Source: an uncultured Clostridia bacterium
Lineage (GTDB): Bacteria; Bacillota; Clostridia; TANB77; CAG-508
Length of the DNA stretch: 49,036 nucleotides
Assembly (NCBI GenBank): GCA_934149165.1
Contig: CAKPDY010000010.1
Location: forward strand, 1-49,036
Direction: 5' to 3'
The position numbers and the translations under genes are program-made. Positions within the stretch are counted from its first letter, which is position 1, and each line of letters begins with the position of its first letter. Below the pieces are notes generated by a model. That model did no database searches, was not told where the DNA came from, and worked only from the letters and a program-made list of their open reading frames with translations. Below are positions 8,901 to 23,900 of the stretch, piece after piece.

Positions 8901-11900
8901 GTACCTGTTGCAGAATTTTCAACACCTCTATAATTAGATGTTATTGTTGTACTATTTGAACATGTACATGTTCCTGCATTATAAATTACTTTTCCTTTAG
9001 CAGTTGTATTTGAAGTTAATGTTTCTGTATTTTTTAGTACAGCTTTATTAACATTTAATACACCATCACTATTATTTGTTATAGTATTTTTTCCACTTGC
9101 AGTAATTGTACCTGAATTTCCGCTTATTGTTAATTTTCCGTTATTAACAATTCCTCCAGAAGTTCCACTAAACGAGATTATAGTACTACTATTTAATTTT
9201 AATGTTACAGTATTTCCAGTTTCTAATGTTGCAGTTTTAGTTTCAGATATAGTTTTAGCACTTGCTTCAATTGTATCTCCTGTTGTATTTACATTATCTA
9301 ATGCAACACTTAATTCTGCGAAATATGAACCTGTTGTATTATTGTAATAATTTTTAATTACTAAAGTTGCAGTTTCTCCTTTTACAGTTTGAACACCATA
9401 ATTTGTTGGTACACTTGTAACTGTTCCATTAATAGCATCTGTACCACATATTTTACCATCATAGTAATTAAATGTACCAGTTGAACTTACACCTCTTGTT
9501 GTTCCATTAATTTTTATTCTTGTTTCATTAGGAGTATTACTTGAATTTCCTAATGTTAATGTTGCATTATCTCCTACTAATATACCATAAGCACCTGCAT
9601 TTATTTCTACAGCTGTTATATTAACTTTTGCTATATTTGCTTTAATACCATGTGTACCTGCATTAATTGTTGCAGTATTAATATTTACTGTAGTAGTTCC
9701 TGTAGTACTTTCATCTACAACACCTATAGTATCATTTGATGTTATAGTTGCTCCATTACTAATATTTACTGTTGAAGCCCCTGTTATATGTACTGTTGCA
9801 TATTTAGATGTAATTGAAGTTCCTGCTATTTTAACTGTACCAGATGTTGTAAGTATACCTCTACCATTTTCTGTTACCATAGTTTGATTTGATAAATTCA
9901 ATGTTCCACTATTTTCTATAATAGCTATATTACTTGTTGAAGTATTATTAATTTTTCCTCCAGTAGAACCACTACTTGTTATTTGTAAACTTCCTTTATT
10001 TACTATAGTACTTCCACTACTTGAATTTAAAGTATAACCTGATAAATCTAATTTTATATTTTGATTACTTGAAATTGTAGCAACAGTAGTTTGTAAGTTT
10101 ACATTTTTAAGCATTGTTATTGTACTTGTATTTGTTCCAGCATAATCAATTGCATCTTGAAGATTTGTATAATATCTGTTACCAATTTTACAAACTGGTT
10201 TTCCCAGTGTTGCAACCTCATAACTTGTTCCATTTATAGTTTCTTTTGAATAACAAATATTATATCCAGTTTGTGTAGTTACTTTTTCTAATCCTACTGC
10301 ATTTATAGCAACCTTTCCTACTAATTTACCATCATAGAATTTTATAGTTTGTGTTTTTCCTCCATCTGTTCCTGCTGTATCTGTATATGTTCCAACACCA
10401 AAGTCTGTTCCCATTATTGTTGGGCTTGTTACACTTGGGGTTCCTCCATCTGTTCCCAATTCTAATGTACCTTCATCTAAACAAATTCCTTTTGCATTTT
10501 CTCCATTTAAACTATCTGTACATTCAATTGTTCCTCCTTTTATATATGCTTTTGCACTTGCACTATTTATTCTAATTCCCATTGGATGTTGGTCTGCAGA
10601 CCTTTTATTTGAACCATTTACTGTTATTGTACCACTGTTCATTGTTAATACTACATTACTTGAAATATATATTCCTCTATATACTGATGTTATTGTAGCA
10701 CTACTTATTGTTAAAGTTGAATCTGCTCCTTGAATATTTATTGTATATCCATTTGGTCTATAATTTTGTATTGTTCCACTACTTACTATTGTTGTTGCTC
10801 CTTGTGTTTTACTATAAATTGTATGTACTGATGTTCCTAAACTTTGTCCTGATGTTCCAGATATTACTGTTCCTCCTGATACTGTTAATTCACTATTATT
10901 TATAATTGTATGATCTTCCCCTGTTGTAATTATTTTTCCTGATTGTACTTTAAATACTCCATTATTAGTTACTGCACTGTTACTACTTGTAACAGCTCCT
11001 CCTCCTGTTGTATCTCTAAATACCAATGTTCCATTATTTGTAATACCATTTGTTGCTGTTATTGTATTTCCATTTAAATCAAGTATAATAATTTTTCCAG
11101 ATGAAACTGTTCCTATACTATTTGTAGTATGTGTTTTTACAATATCTACTTTTGTTTGTGTATTATCTTCCACAAAATCAAATGCATTTTGCACTGTTTT
11201 AAAATATCTTAATCCAATTTTTGCTACAGGAATTCCTAATGTTGCAACTTCACAAACATTTCCATTTATAGTTTCTTTTGAATAACAAATATTATATCCA
11301 GTTTGTGTAGTTACTTTTTCTAATCCTACTGCATTTATAGCAACCTTTCCTACTAATTTACCATCATAGAATTTTATAGTTTGTGTTTTTCCTCCATCTG
11401 TTCCTGCTGTATCTGTATATGTTCCAACACCAAAGTCTGTTCCCATTATTGTTGGGCTTGTTACACTTGGGGTTCCTCCATCTGTTCCCAATTCTAATGT
11501 ACCTTCATCTAAACAAATTCCTTTTGCATTTTCTCCATTTAAACTATCTGTACATTCAATTGTTCCTCCTTTTATATATGCTTTTGCACTTGCACTATTT
11601 ATTCTAATTCCCATTGGATGTTGGTCTGCAGACCTTTTATTTGAACCATTTACTGTTATTGTACCACTGTTCATTGTTAATACTACATTACTTGAAATAT
11701 ATATTCCTCTATATACTGATGTTATTGTAGCACTACTTATTGTTAAAGTTGAATCTGCTCCTTGAATATTTATTGTATATCCATTTGGTCTATAATTTTG
11801 TATTGTTCCACTACTTACTATTGTTGTTGCTCCTTGTGTTTTACTATAAATTGTATGTACTGATGTTCCTAAACTTTGTCCTGATGTTCCAGATATTACT

Positions 11901-14900
11901 GTTCCTCCTGATACTGTTAATTCACTATTATTTATAATTGTATGATCTTCCCCTGTTGTAATTATTTTTCCTGATTGTACTTTAAATACTCCATTATTAG
12001 TTACTGCACTGTTACTACTTGTAACAGCTCCTCCTCCTGTTGTATCTCTAAATACCAATGTTCCATTATTTGTAATACCATTTGTTGCTGTTATTGTATT
12101 TCCATTTAAATCAAGTATAATAATTTTTCCAGATGAAACTGTTCCTATACTATTTGTAGTATGTGTTTTTACAATATCTACTTTTGTTTGTGTATTATCT
12201 TCCACAAAATCAAATGCATTTTGCACTGTTTTAAAATATCTTAATCCAATTTTTGCTACAGGAATTCCTAATGTTGCAACTTCACAAACATTTCCATTTA
12301 TAGTTTCTTTTGAATAACAAATATTATAACCTGTTTGTGTAGTTGTAATACCTAATCCTATTGTATCTATAGCATTATTACCTTTTATTACACCATCATA
12401 AAATCTTATTGCCTTAGTTGTTTGGTTTGTATCATTTATAGAAACTCCATAATCATCACCAAATATGCTTGGGTTAGTTTCTGATACACTTCCACCAGAA
12501 ACACCTATGTTCAATATACCACCATCAACAACTATTGCCTTTGATACTATAGTTTCTCTACTTGCTGTACTTAACACAGCTTCACTACAACCAACACTTC
12601 CACCTTTAATATTTGCAACTGCTGTTTCATTAATTCTTATAGCTATTGGATTTGCCACAACATCTTTTTGAGGTATTACTGCTACTTGACCAGATTCCAT
12701 TGTTAATTCTGCTGTACTAGACAAATATATGCCTCTATAATATGAAGATATTAATGTATTTGTACCTTCTATTTTTATTGTAGAACCTGCAACTTGTGAG
12801 CTTAATGCATATCCAGAAGTTGAAGTATTTGTAATTTTCGCACCATCTTTTATTACTAAATTTGCCTTATTATTTAAATTAATAATTGTATGTCCACTTC
12901 CAGTACTATTTATAGTAGCACCTGAAACAGTTAAGTTTCCATCATTTTCTATAGTATCTGAACTTCCACTTGATGTTAATGTACCACCAGAAATTGTTGC
13001 TGTACCATTATTTGTAATTGTTACATTATTTAAAGTAATAGTTTTTCCGTCTAAATCTAAAATTATATTTTTAGTAGCTGGTATCTCAACTCCTGTAGTT
13101 TCTGTAATATTTGCTAAAGGTTTTATTGTATTTCCATTACCAGAATATTGAGTAGCACTATTCAATAAAGCGTAATTTTTTACAAATGTACCTGATGTAT
13201 TATATTCAGAATAATTAGCCTTTAAAATATTTATTTGTTTATATGAAACATTTCCAGCACTATCTTTTGCCCATATATAAAATTCTCCAGATTCATTTGC
13301 AGAAAATTTAACACTTACAGGTTCTGTAACACTAGAATCACTAACTTTATACCAAATATTGGTATCTGATGTATCTGTTACAACAGTTGATGATTCAGTT
13401 TCAGGCTCTGTATTTTTAGTTGTTATTCCCCAATATTCAATACCTGATACAGTATCTGTTAATGTTGCCAAATATTTATTTCCTTGTACAAAATCATTAT
13501 TATTTAATGCTATTGTAGGACCTTTATTATCAAATATAAATGGACCTTTTACTGTATAATTTTTATCATCAACAACAGTTCCTGAAATAACATTTCCTGC
13601 TGTATCTGATATTTCATCTATCCATAAATATCTTTCACCAGTAATTGTATCTCCTATATTAAAACTTGTTCCACTTGTATATGGCATCCAACTTCCACCT
13701 GATAATTTTGTATTACTTGTTGATAAATAATACCTATAATTATTTGATGAACTTAATCCACTTCCACCTTTATCTGCAACTGTTATTGTTACATCTTTAT
13801 TTTTACATACCTTATCTGTTAATTCAGGTGAAACTGTAATTGTTGGTACTACATCTTCTTTACGTATGATTATACTAGAAGTTCCAGATTCAAAATTATT
13901 ATTTTTAGCTTTAAAATATATTGTATTATCTCTATTAACTGTAAATGTTATTGTTGATGTAGCCATATTTATTTCTTTAGTTTGCCATGTTCCACCTTCT
14001 TCAACTTTCCAGTAATATTGTGTAATTCCTTCTCCTGGTGATTCACAACTTAAAGTTACCACAATATTTTGATTTGACCAATCACCACTATTATATGTTG
14101 TTCCATCTAATAATTTAGCACTAATAATTGGTGCTGATATTCCCAGTGTCGCTGTTTTATACACATTAGAACCTATATTTTCTGTTCCATAAACAATACA
14201 ATATTTTTCCTCTGTTTTTGTAACAGTTCCACTTATTGCATCTGTTACACCTTTTACAATACCATCATAGAAATTAAATGTACCACTATTTTTTATACCA
14301 TATGTTAAACCTTGCACCACAGGTGAATCTGATGATGGAACTCCACCACTTGTTCCTAATGTTAATGTTCCAGTATTATTTACTGCTACTTTATTTGTTG
14401 CAATTACTGTACCATTTGTTATTTGTAATGTTCCAATATTATTTATTGTATAATAACTTGTTGAATTACTTGTGTTTTCTACTTCAATGTTAGTATTAAT
14501 TTTCAATGTTCCATTATTAGTTATTGTATTTCCACCACTTGCTGTAATTTTTCCTGTTCCTTGTTCAAAACTTAAAGTAATTCCTTTATTAACTACAATT
14601 GGTGCTGTTCTTGTTAATGTATAACCTTGTAAATTAATTTTTACATTTTTACTTATAACTGCAGTTTCATTTTCAACTTCAGTAGGATTTTTCAATAAAT
14701 TTAATATATTTCCTGAATCTGCGTCATTTGCTGCATTTGTTAAGTTTGTATAATATATTTGCTTTGTTTCATTATACCAATTTGGTTCTAATGGAATAAA
14801 TGTTTTTACTGCTTCTGTTGCACCATTTCCAACACCATCTTTTGCCCAAATATAATATGTTTTTGTATCTGATGGCTTAAATGTAACAACTACACTTTCC

Positions 14901-17900
14901 GCATTTTCCACTGGATACCAACAATTTAAAGTATTACTACTTGTTGTTATTGTAGAACTTGTATTTGTAGGTGCAACATTTTCATCTGTTATTGCCCAAT
15001 ATGAAACACCAGATGATTTATCTGTTAATGTAATTTCAACATTGTTTCCAGCCACTGGAGCTGATGGATTTAATGTTGCTGTTGGTCCTTCTGTTTCTTT
15101 TCTTATTATTATACTGCTTTCTTCAGACTCAAATATTCCACTTTGTGCCTTAAAGTAAATAGTTTCATTTCTATTACTTGTAAATGTAATTTTTCCAATA
15201 TTATTTGAACTTGTTAAATGAGATGTTTTCCATTCACCTGTTTCTCCTTCTTTCCAGTAATATGTTACTCCATTTCCCGGATTATCTATTGTTAATGTTA
15301 CATATACATTTTCATTTGTCCAATCACCACTATTATATGTTGTTCCATTTTCAAATTTAGCTGTAATAATTGGTTTTGAAATACCCAATTTTACTACTTT
15401 ATAATCATCTTCTGTATAATACCTACAAATATAATTATCTTCTGTTTTATTTACTTTTCCACTTAATTCTGCATTTTTACCTTTAATAACACCATCATAT
15501 AATTCTACATTTCCATTATTTATAATACCATATGTTAAACCTGTTATTTCAGGTTGTTCTATACTTGGTACTCCACCTTTTTCACCAACTATTATATTTG
15601 CAGAATTATTATAAATACCTGAACCATTTGTAGATATAATATTTCCTGTTATAATCTTCACAGTTCCATTATTATATACAACACTTCCACCTATTGATGA
15701 ATATGTATTTTCCAATATAGCATTTGAATTATTTAATATTATTGTTCCATTATTTTTCAATGTATTACTTGCTGATGATGTAATTTTTCCACTAGAATTA
15801 ATATTTAACTCTTTATCACTGTCAATATTAATTAAATTTGACTTTGTTATTGTTTTTCCATTTAGATTTATAGTTAAATTCTTATTTATAGTAACTTCTC
15901 CAGAATCATTATTATCTTTAATAACAGTAATTGTATCATTGTCTTGTGAATCTCTTACAGCTTGGCTTAATGTTGTATAATAAATATTTGTTCTTTCAAT
16001 TTTATAATTTGCATCACCCACTGTAAATTTTCTAGCATATTTACTTACACCATTTCCTACAAAATCTTCTACCCAAATATAATATGTTCCAGCATTTTTT
16101 GGAATAAATGTTAATGTACAATCATTTGATTTTCCAACAGGATACCAATATCCACATGTACTTGTTGAATATGTATTTGTTGAACTTACTTTTTCTGGTT
16201 CTGAATTTGTAGTTGTAACTCCCCAATAAATAATACCAGAAATTTCATCTTGTGCTTTTATAGTTATTTCATTGTTTACAGCATAACTTTGTGCTGTAAT
16301 ATCTACTGTTGGTGCTAAATTATCAAAAGTAAATAAATTTGATGTTACATAATAATTATTATCTATAGATTTATCATAATTACTTGAATTTCCTGCATTA
16401 TCTTTTACCTGTTTTACCCATAAATATCTTGTTCCATTTAATCCACTTCCTATATTAAATGAACTATTAGGAGTATATGTTTTCCAACTTCCCCCTGCTA
16501 ATACAGTTTCACTTGTTGATAAATAATATTCATAACTATTACTATTACTTAAATTACTTCCACCATTTTCAGTAATTTTTATTGTAATATTTTCATTTTT
16601 TTCTACACTGTTTCCATTTGGAACTATTTGAATTTGTGGCTTTTTAGTATCTTTTCTAATCCAAATATTACTTTCAGATGACTCAAAATTACTATTTTTT
16701 GATTTAAAGTATATCTTTGAATCCATATCATCTGTTATAGTTATTTCTGCTTCATTATCTGTAGTATTTAATTCATTCCATTCGCCATTTTCACCAATTT
16801 TATAATAATATGTTACCCCTTCACCTGGTGAATCTGTATTTAGCTTAATATATACATCTTTATTAATCCATTTTCCACTTATATAATCTTTTCCAAATAC
16901 ATTAACCTCTTTTGCTGTTATTATAGGTGCACTAATTCCAAGTGTTGCAACTTCACAAACATTACTATTTATTGTTTCTTTTGAATAACATATACTATAA
17001 CCTGTTTCAGTAATTGTAACACCTAAACTTGCTTCATCTATAGCTGTTTTTCCTTTTATTACACCATCATAAAATTTTATTGATTTAGTTGTTTGGTTAG
17101 TATCATTTAAAGCAATTCCATAATCATCACCAAAAATACATGGATTAGTAACATTTACTAAATTACCTGGTTCTCCAATATTTAATGTACCACCATCAAC
17201 TGTTATTCCTTTTGATATAATATTTTCTCTATTTTCAGTAGATAAATTCTTTTCGTCACAACTTATAGTTCCTCCTTCAATGTTTGCCACTGCTGTTCCT
17301 GTAACCCTTATTCCTATTGGGTTTGCTGAAATATTGTTTTGTGGTAATACATCTACTTTTCCAGATGTCATTCTTAATTCCACATTATTAGATAAATATA
17401 TACCCCTATAATAAGAAGAAATTAATGTTTCTGTTCCATCTATTTTTATTGTAGAATCTGTAACTTGTGAACTTATTGCATATCCAGAAGTTGAAGTATT
17501 TGTTACTTTTGCACCATTATTTATTACCAAATCTGATTTATTATTTAAGTTAATAATTGTATGTCCACTTCCAGAGCAACTTACTGTACTTCCAGAAATT
17601 GTTAATGTTCCATCATTTTCAATAGTATTAGATGTTCCACTTGAATTTACTACTCCTCCTGAAACTGTTGTTATACCAGTATTTGCAATAGTAACTCCAT
17701 TTCCAGTATTATTTACAGTACCACTTAATATTGTTAATGTTCCAGTATTTTTTATAGTATTTAAATTAATACTTGTTAATTCACCTGTTTGTTGTGAATT
17801 TTCAATTTCCAATGTACCATTATTACTAATTATTGCACCATTTAAAGTAACTGTTTTTCCATTTAAATTAAGTATGAATTTTTGTGTTTCTAAAATATTT

Positions 17901-20900
17901 GATGTTGTAGTTTCTTGTGTTGAATTTAATACTTTAATTGTATTTGGATTTTGTATATTTGCATTTTTGCTATTTTCTATTGCTACATTTAATTTTTCAA
18001 AATAACTTCCAGTAGTTGTATTTTGATAATTTGCAATTACCAAAATAGCAGTTTTTATACCATTTTCTTCTGTCTGTTGAACATTATAACCAGTTGGCAT
18101 ATTATTTATGTTTCCTACTATTGTACTATCTTCGGCTGTTATAACGCCATCATAAAAATTAAACTCTACTTCACTATTTACATCTATTCCATTTGTTTTT
18201 CCTTTTATTTTTGGAGAATCTATTTTTACTATTTCATCATTTTCTCCTAATGTAACACTTCCAGCTTGTGCCTTAATTGCCTCTCCTGTAGTGCTTTCAA
18301 TAACTCCTCCTTTTACAATAACACTTCCATTACTATTTATACCATTTGCATCACCTATTACTGTTCCATTTTCAACTGTAACATTTCCAGATGTTGTATT
18401 TTTTATAGCATTTATTTTACCTTTTATAGTTCCATTTTTTATTTCTAATGAACCATTATTTTCAATTGATGAACCTAAAGTTGATTGTATACAACCATTT
18501 CCAACAGTATCTGTTATTTGTAATGTTCCATTATTTGTAATTGTTGTTGATATAGAATTAACCTGTTTTCCAGCTAAATCTATTATTACATTTTTATTTG
18601 AATCTATATTTACTGTTTCTGTAACACTTGAAATTAATTCAATTGTTTTTAATGTTGTACCTGCATCATTTATTGCATTTTGTAATGTTTCATAATATGT
18701 TGTAACACCATTATATGTAATTTTTGCAACAGCCTTTGTCCATTGTGCATACAATACTATAGATTTATTTTCTGTATATGTTTCACCTAAGTCATAATGT
18801 GTTCCAGTTCCATCATTTTTTGTATTCCATCCATTATGAACATAATTTTCTTTTGTTAATTTTGTAGATAATAAATTTATATCCACATCTTTTACTTTTT
18901 CTTGGTTTTGTATAGATGTTTCAATTGCATTATTTGTATTATATTTTATTTCATATATTACATTAAACTCATTTGATACTTGAACATTTTCATTTCCAGC
19001 ATTATCTATAACTTTTGTCCAAACATAATATTTTCCACCTTCTGTAAAATTACTAATTTGGCTATTATTTATTGTTTGTACCCATTGTGTTGGTTGTGTT
19101 TCATTACTTGTACTCCATGCATACTCTATAGTTTTAATTCCACTTCCACCTTCATCTGTTGCTGTAATTTCAGAATTTAATGTTATATCTGTACTTTCAA
19201 CTCCTATTACAAATTTTCCTCCATTTGGATTTAATTCTGCATTAGGTGCTGTTTTATCTACATTTATGTAATATGTTTTTGTTATTTCATTTGTGCCATC
19301 TGTTGTTATTAATTCAATTATATATTCACCATTTTCTGTTTCTATAATAGTATTTTGTGTATATGTTGTTCCATTTACTTTATATGTAGTATTTTCAGTA
19401 CTTCCTTGTTCAAGTTTAATATATAAATTTGTATTTATCCATGTAACATTTTCACTATCAGTTGAAGCATTAATTATTTTTCCATTTTCTGAATCTTCTT
19501 TTATTGTTATTGTTCCTATATCAAAATCTGTTGTTGTAACTGTTGTAATTTCAGATTCACTAGTATTTCCCTCTTTATCTGTAGCTTTTGTTTTTATTTC
19601 ATATTCTGTATTTTTATCTAATCCTTCAAATACATTTGTATCTTGCCAATCTGACCATTCTCCGTCCTTTTTTATAGAATATTGAACTTTATCAATTCCA
19701 GAACCATCATCTGTTTGATTTGAAATTACAGTAATTTTACTTGATGTTGGTGTTCCTGTTGGTGGTGTAGTAGTTGGTGGTGTTTCATCTTTCCATTGTG
19801 CAGTATATTTCTTATTTCCTGTAGAACCTTTTGTAATAACTACATTTTGTACAACATTAGTTTTTCCATATTCTAACCATCCTTTAAATGTATAACCTGT
19901 TTTACTTGGATTTATTAATGTAATATCATCTGTTTCAACTGTATATTTTGTTGGGTTTGTACCATTTACACTTCCCCCATCTAAAATATAATTTATACTA
20001 TATTCAATTATATTCCATTTTGCATATACTGTTATATCTCCTATTTGAGTTGAACTAATATTACTTATTAAATCTGTAAATTCTTCATTTGTATACCAAC
20101 CATCAAATTCATAACCATTTTTTGTTGGGTTATATAATGTAGCACCTTCTCCATATTCATATTTTTGTTTATTTAATTCATTATTTATACCACCATTTAA
20201 ATTATAATTAATATTATAACTACAAGCTCCCCATACAGCATATAATTCTATTGATTCATTTTCTGTATATTTTGAACTTTTTGCATAATCAACATTCTGT
20301 GAATTTGAATTTTTAGACCAACCTTTAAATTCATAACCTAATTTTGTTGGTTCTTCTGTAGTTATAATCAATTCATCATTTGCCCATTTAACTTGGTTTT
20401 CAATATTTCCTTCTCCACCATTATTATTGTACTTAATTTCATATCCAATTTTATACATATTAGATATTTCAACTTTTTTATTACCTGCAATATCTGTAGC
20501 ACTTACAAATAAATAATAATTTCCACCTTCTACTTGTTTTGTAATAGTTTGTTCATTACTACATTCTTCCCATGATGTTGGTTGTACTTCATTACTTGTA
20601 CTAAAACCATATTCAACTTTATTTAAACCACTTCCACCTTCATCTGTTACAGTAATTTTTCCAATAATTTCTTTTGTAGTTTTTCCAACATTTATCACAT
20701 ATTCTCCACCATTATTTTCAATTTGAATTACTGGTAAAGTTGTTTCTTTTTTAATATTAATACTCTCTATTTCTGATTCAAAATTTGCATTTTTTGCTTT
20801 AAAATATATAGTATCATTCATATTATCTGTAATTACTAATATTGACTTATTATTTTCAGTTTCTATTTGTTGCCATTCACCATTTTCACCTATTTTGTAA

Positions 20901-23900
20901 TAATTAGTTATACCATCCCCTGGATTTATTGTTTCTATTTCAATATAAATATTATCATTTGTCCATTCACCACTTGTATAATCTGAACCTGTTGAATCCG
21001 TATGTTTTGCCTTAATTATTGGTGTTGAAATTCCAAGTGTTGCTGTTTTTATTGTATTCTCGGAAATAGTTTCTTCACCATAAATTACAATATATCCAGT
21101 TTCAGAATTTACTTTTCCACCAGTAATTGAATTTTGTTCACCTTTCACTATTCCATCATAGAAATTAACAACTGCTGTATTACTTATACCCGTATATTTT
21201 CCTTCTATTAATGGTTTATTTATATTAGGTATTCCATCTTGTGATACACCTAATTGTAAAATACTATTTGATGTATTTAAAATTACAGGTTTATCATTTT
21301 GTGTATTTTTCATTGTTCCATTTTTTATTGTTACATTTGAAGATGTATTTATTATTGTTTCCATATTTTCATTTCCGTTATCTATAATTCCATTTTCAAT
21401 TGTAACATTTGACCCATTTAACGCATTTATAGTTCCATGTATTACTGCATTTTCACTTGTTATATCAACATTTGCACTATCTGAATTTATTGAATATACT
21501 GTTTTTCCTGTGTTATTTGAATCCACATTTATTGTTCCACCATTTATAGTTACATTTCCAGCACCTGCTTTTATTGCAGAAATAGTTGTTTGATTGCTTT
21601 CATCACTTGCTGTAACATTTATATTTCCAGAATTTATTACTATTTTAGCATTTGTAGCACTTTCATCATTTACTATTCCATTATTTCCAGTTGAATTTAT
21701 TGTAATATTATTTATAGTTAAACTTGAATTTAATTTATTTAAAATTACACTATTAGCTGAATTACTTAAAACTCCTGTTCCTATTGAATCTGTTATAATT
21801 AATGTTCCTGAATTTTCAATTCCATTTCCAGTATTTGAACTTAAAGTTTTTCCATTTAAATCTAATGTAATATTCTGATTTTCATTAACTACAATATTTT
21901 CCACAACTGATGTTTTTAGTATTGTAATTGTAGCAGTATTATTTTCTGAACTATTTATTGCATCTTGTACATTCATATAATAAGTCACATTTCCATCTAT
22001 TGTACAACTTGCAACTGCTGTTTCCCATTGTGCAAATAATTCTATTGCTGAATTTTCTTTATATGTACTTCCAAAATCATAATGCACTCCAGTTCCTTCT
22101 GCACTTGTATTCCATCCCATATGTACATATCCTGGTTTTGTTAAAACATTATCTTTTATTATTATATCTTCATTAAATACCTTTTTATCACTAGTAGAAA
22201 AATCTTCAACTGCTCCATTTTTATTATATTTTATTTCATAATTAATATAATATGGTTCAGATACACTAATTAATTCATTTCCAGCATTATCTGTTACTTT
22301 AACCCACAAATAATATGTTCCACCTTCTAAGGATTTTACTATTTGTGTATTGTTTTGTAATACTGTCCAACCTAACTCATCTGGTTGTTGTTCATTACTT
22401 ACAGACCATGCATATTTTACAGTATTTACTCCACTTTCATTATCTTGAGCCAATATATTTGTTGAAACATCTACAGCAGAATTATTAGCCAATATTATAT
22501 ATTCTCCACCATTATTTTCTATAGTAGCTGTTGGATTTATTTTATCTACATTTATGTAATAAATTGTTTTTGTTGTATTTATACCATCTGTTGTTTCTAA
22601 AACTATTACATATTCACCAGTTTGTGTTTCAATTAATGAATTACTATCTTTACTTTCTCCATCATTTACTTTATATGTACTTGTAACACCTTCTGGATCC
22701 TTTTTATTAATTTTTACATAAATATCATTATTAGTCCATACTTTATTTTCCTGTGTATTACTTGCAATTATTGCATTTCCTGACTCATTATTTTCTGTAA
22801 ACTGTAAATATGTATTACCTAAATCTTCTGTTTTTATTAGTGCACTTTCTGATTCAATCCAAGTATCTTCTTTAGTGTTTTCTTTTACTCTTGTTTTTAT
22901 CTCATATTCAGTATTTGGAGCCAAACCTTCAAATATATTTGATTCTTGCCATTTCCACTCACCATCTTTATATATTCCATATTCAACACCAGAAATTCCA
23001 AGACCATCATCTGTTTGATTACAATTTACTGTTATTGTATTAGTTGTTGCAACTCCTGTTGGTTTTGTTACTGTTGGTAATGTTAAATCTTCCCAACATG
23101 CATATAATATTATTTCTCCATTTGCCTTTGTTACTAAATTTAATACTTCTTCTTCATTTTCATAATTTGTTCCTGTTCCATCTGGTTTTGTATTCCACTT
23201 CATAAATGTATATCCTGTTTTTTCAAATATATTTGCTGAAAGTTTTTGTGCAATATCATATGTGCAAGATAAATCTTCCATTTCGCCAAATGTAGAACCA
23301 TTTCCATCATATTTTATTGTATAATTATTTGCATTATAATTTGCTGTATATTCTTTATTTCCACTACTTCCCTTTTGAATTTCTACTGTAATTTGTAAAT
23401 TATCCCCATTACTTCCTGTCCAACCTTTAAATGTGTAACCTGTTTTTTCTGGTATATTTAATGTAAAACTTTCTGTTTCTATTGTATATTTTGTTATGCT
23501 TTCAGAATCTATTGTTCCACCATTTAAATTATATGTAATTGTATATTCAATTGGACTCCATACTGCATATAAAATTATACTTTTATTTTCTTCATATATT
23601 GCTCCACTTTCATATTGAACATTTTTTGAACCTTTAATTGTTGTCCAACCCTTAAATTCATATCCTAATTTTTCTGGTATACTATCTGATAATGTTAAAT
23701 TTATATTATGTTTTTTTACTTGAGATTCTATTTGTGATGTTCCTTCTAATAAATTATATTCTACTGTATAACCAACATCAAATTTGTTTGATGTTACTAT
23801 TGTTTCATTTCCTGCAACATCTATTACTTTAATATAAACATAATTATCTCCACCATTTAATTCTACATTAAAATCTTCTCCATTAACACACTCTTTCCAT

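Noticed and set aside
10228..12328. CRISPR or short direct-repeat array
   Set aside because: The repeats are a single kilobase-long in-frame module duplication; there are no short repeats with unique spacers.
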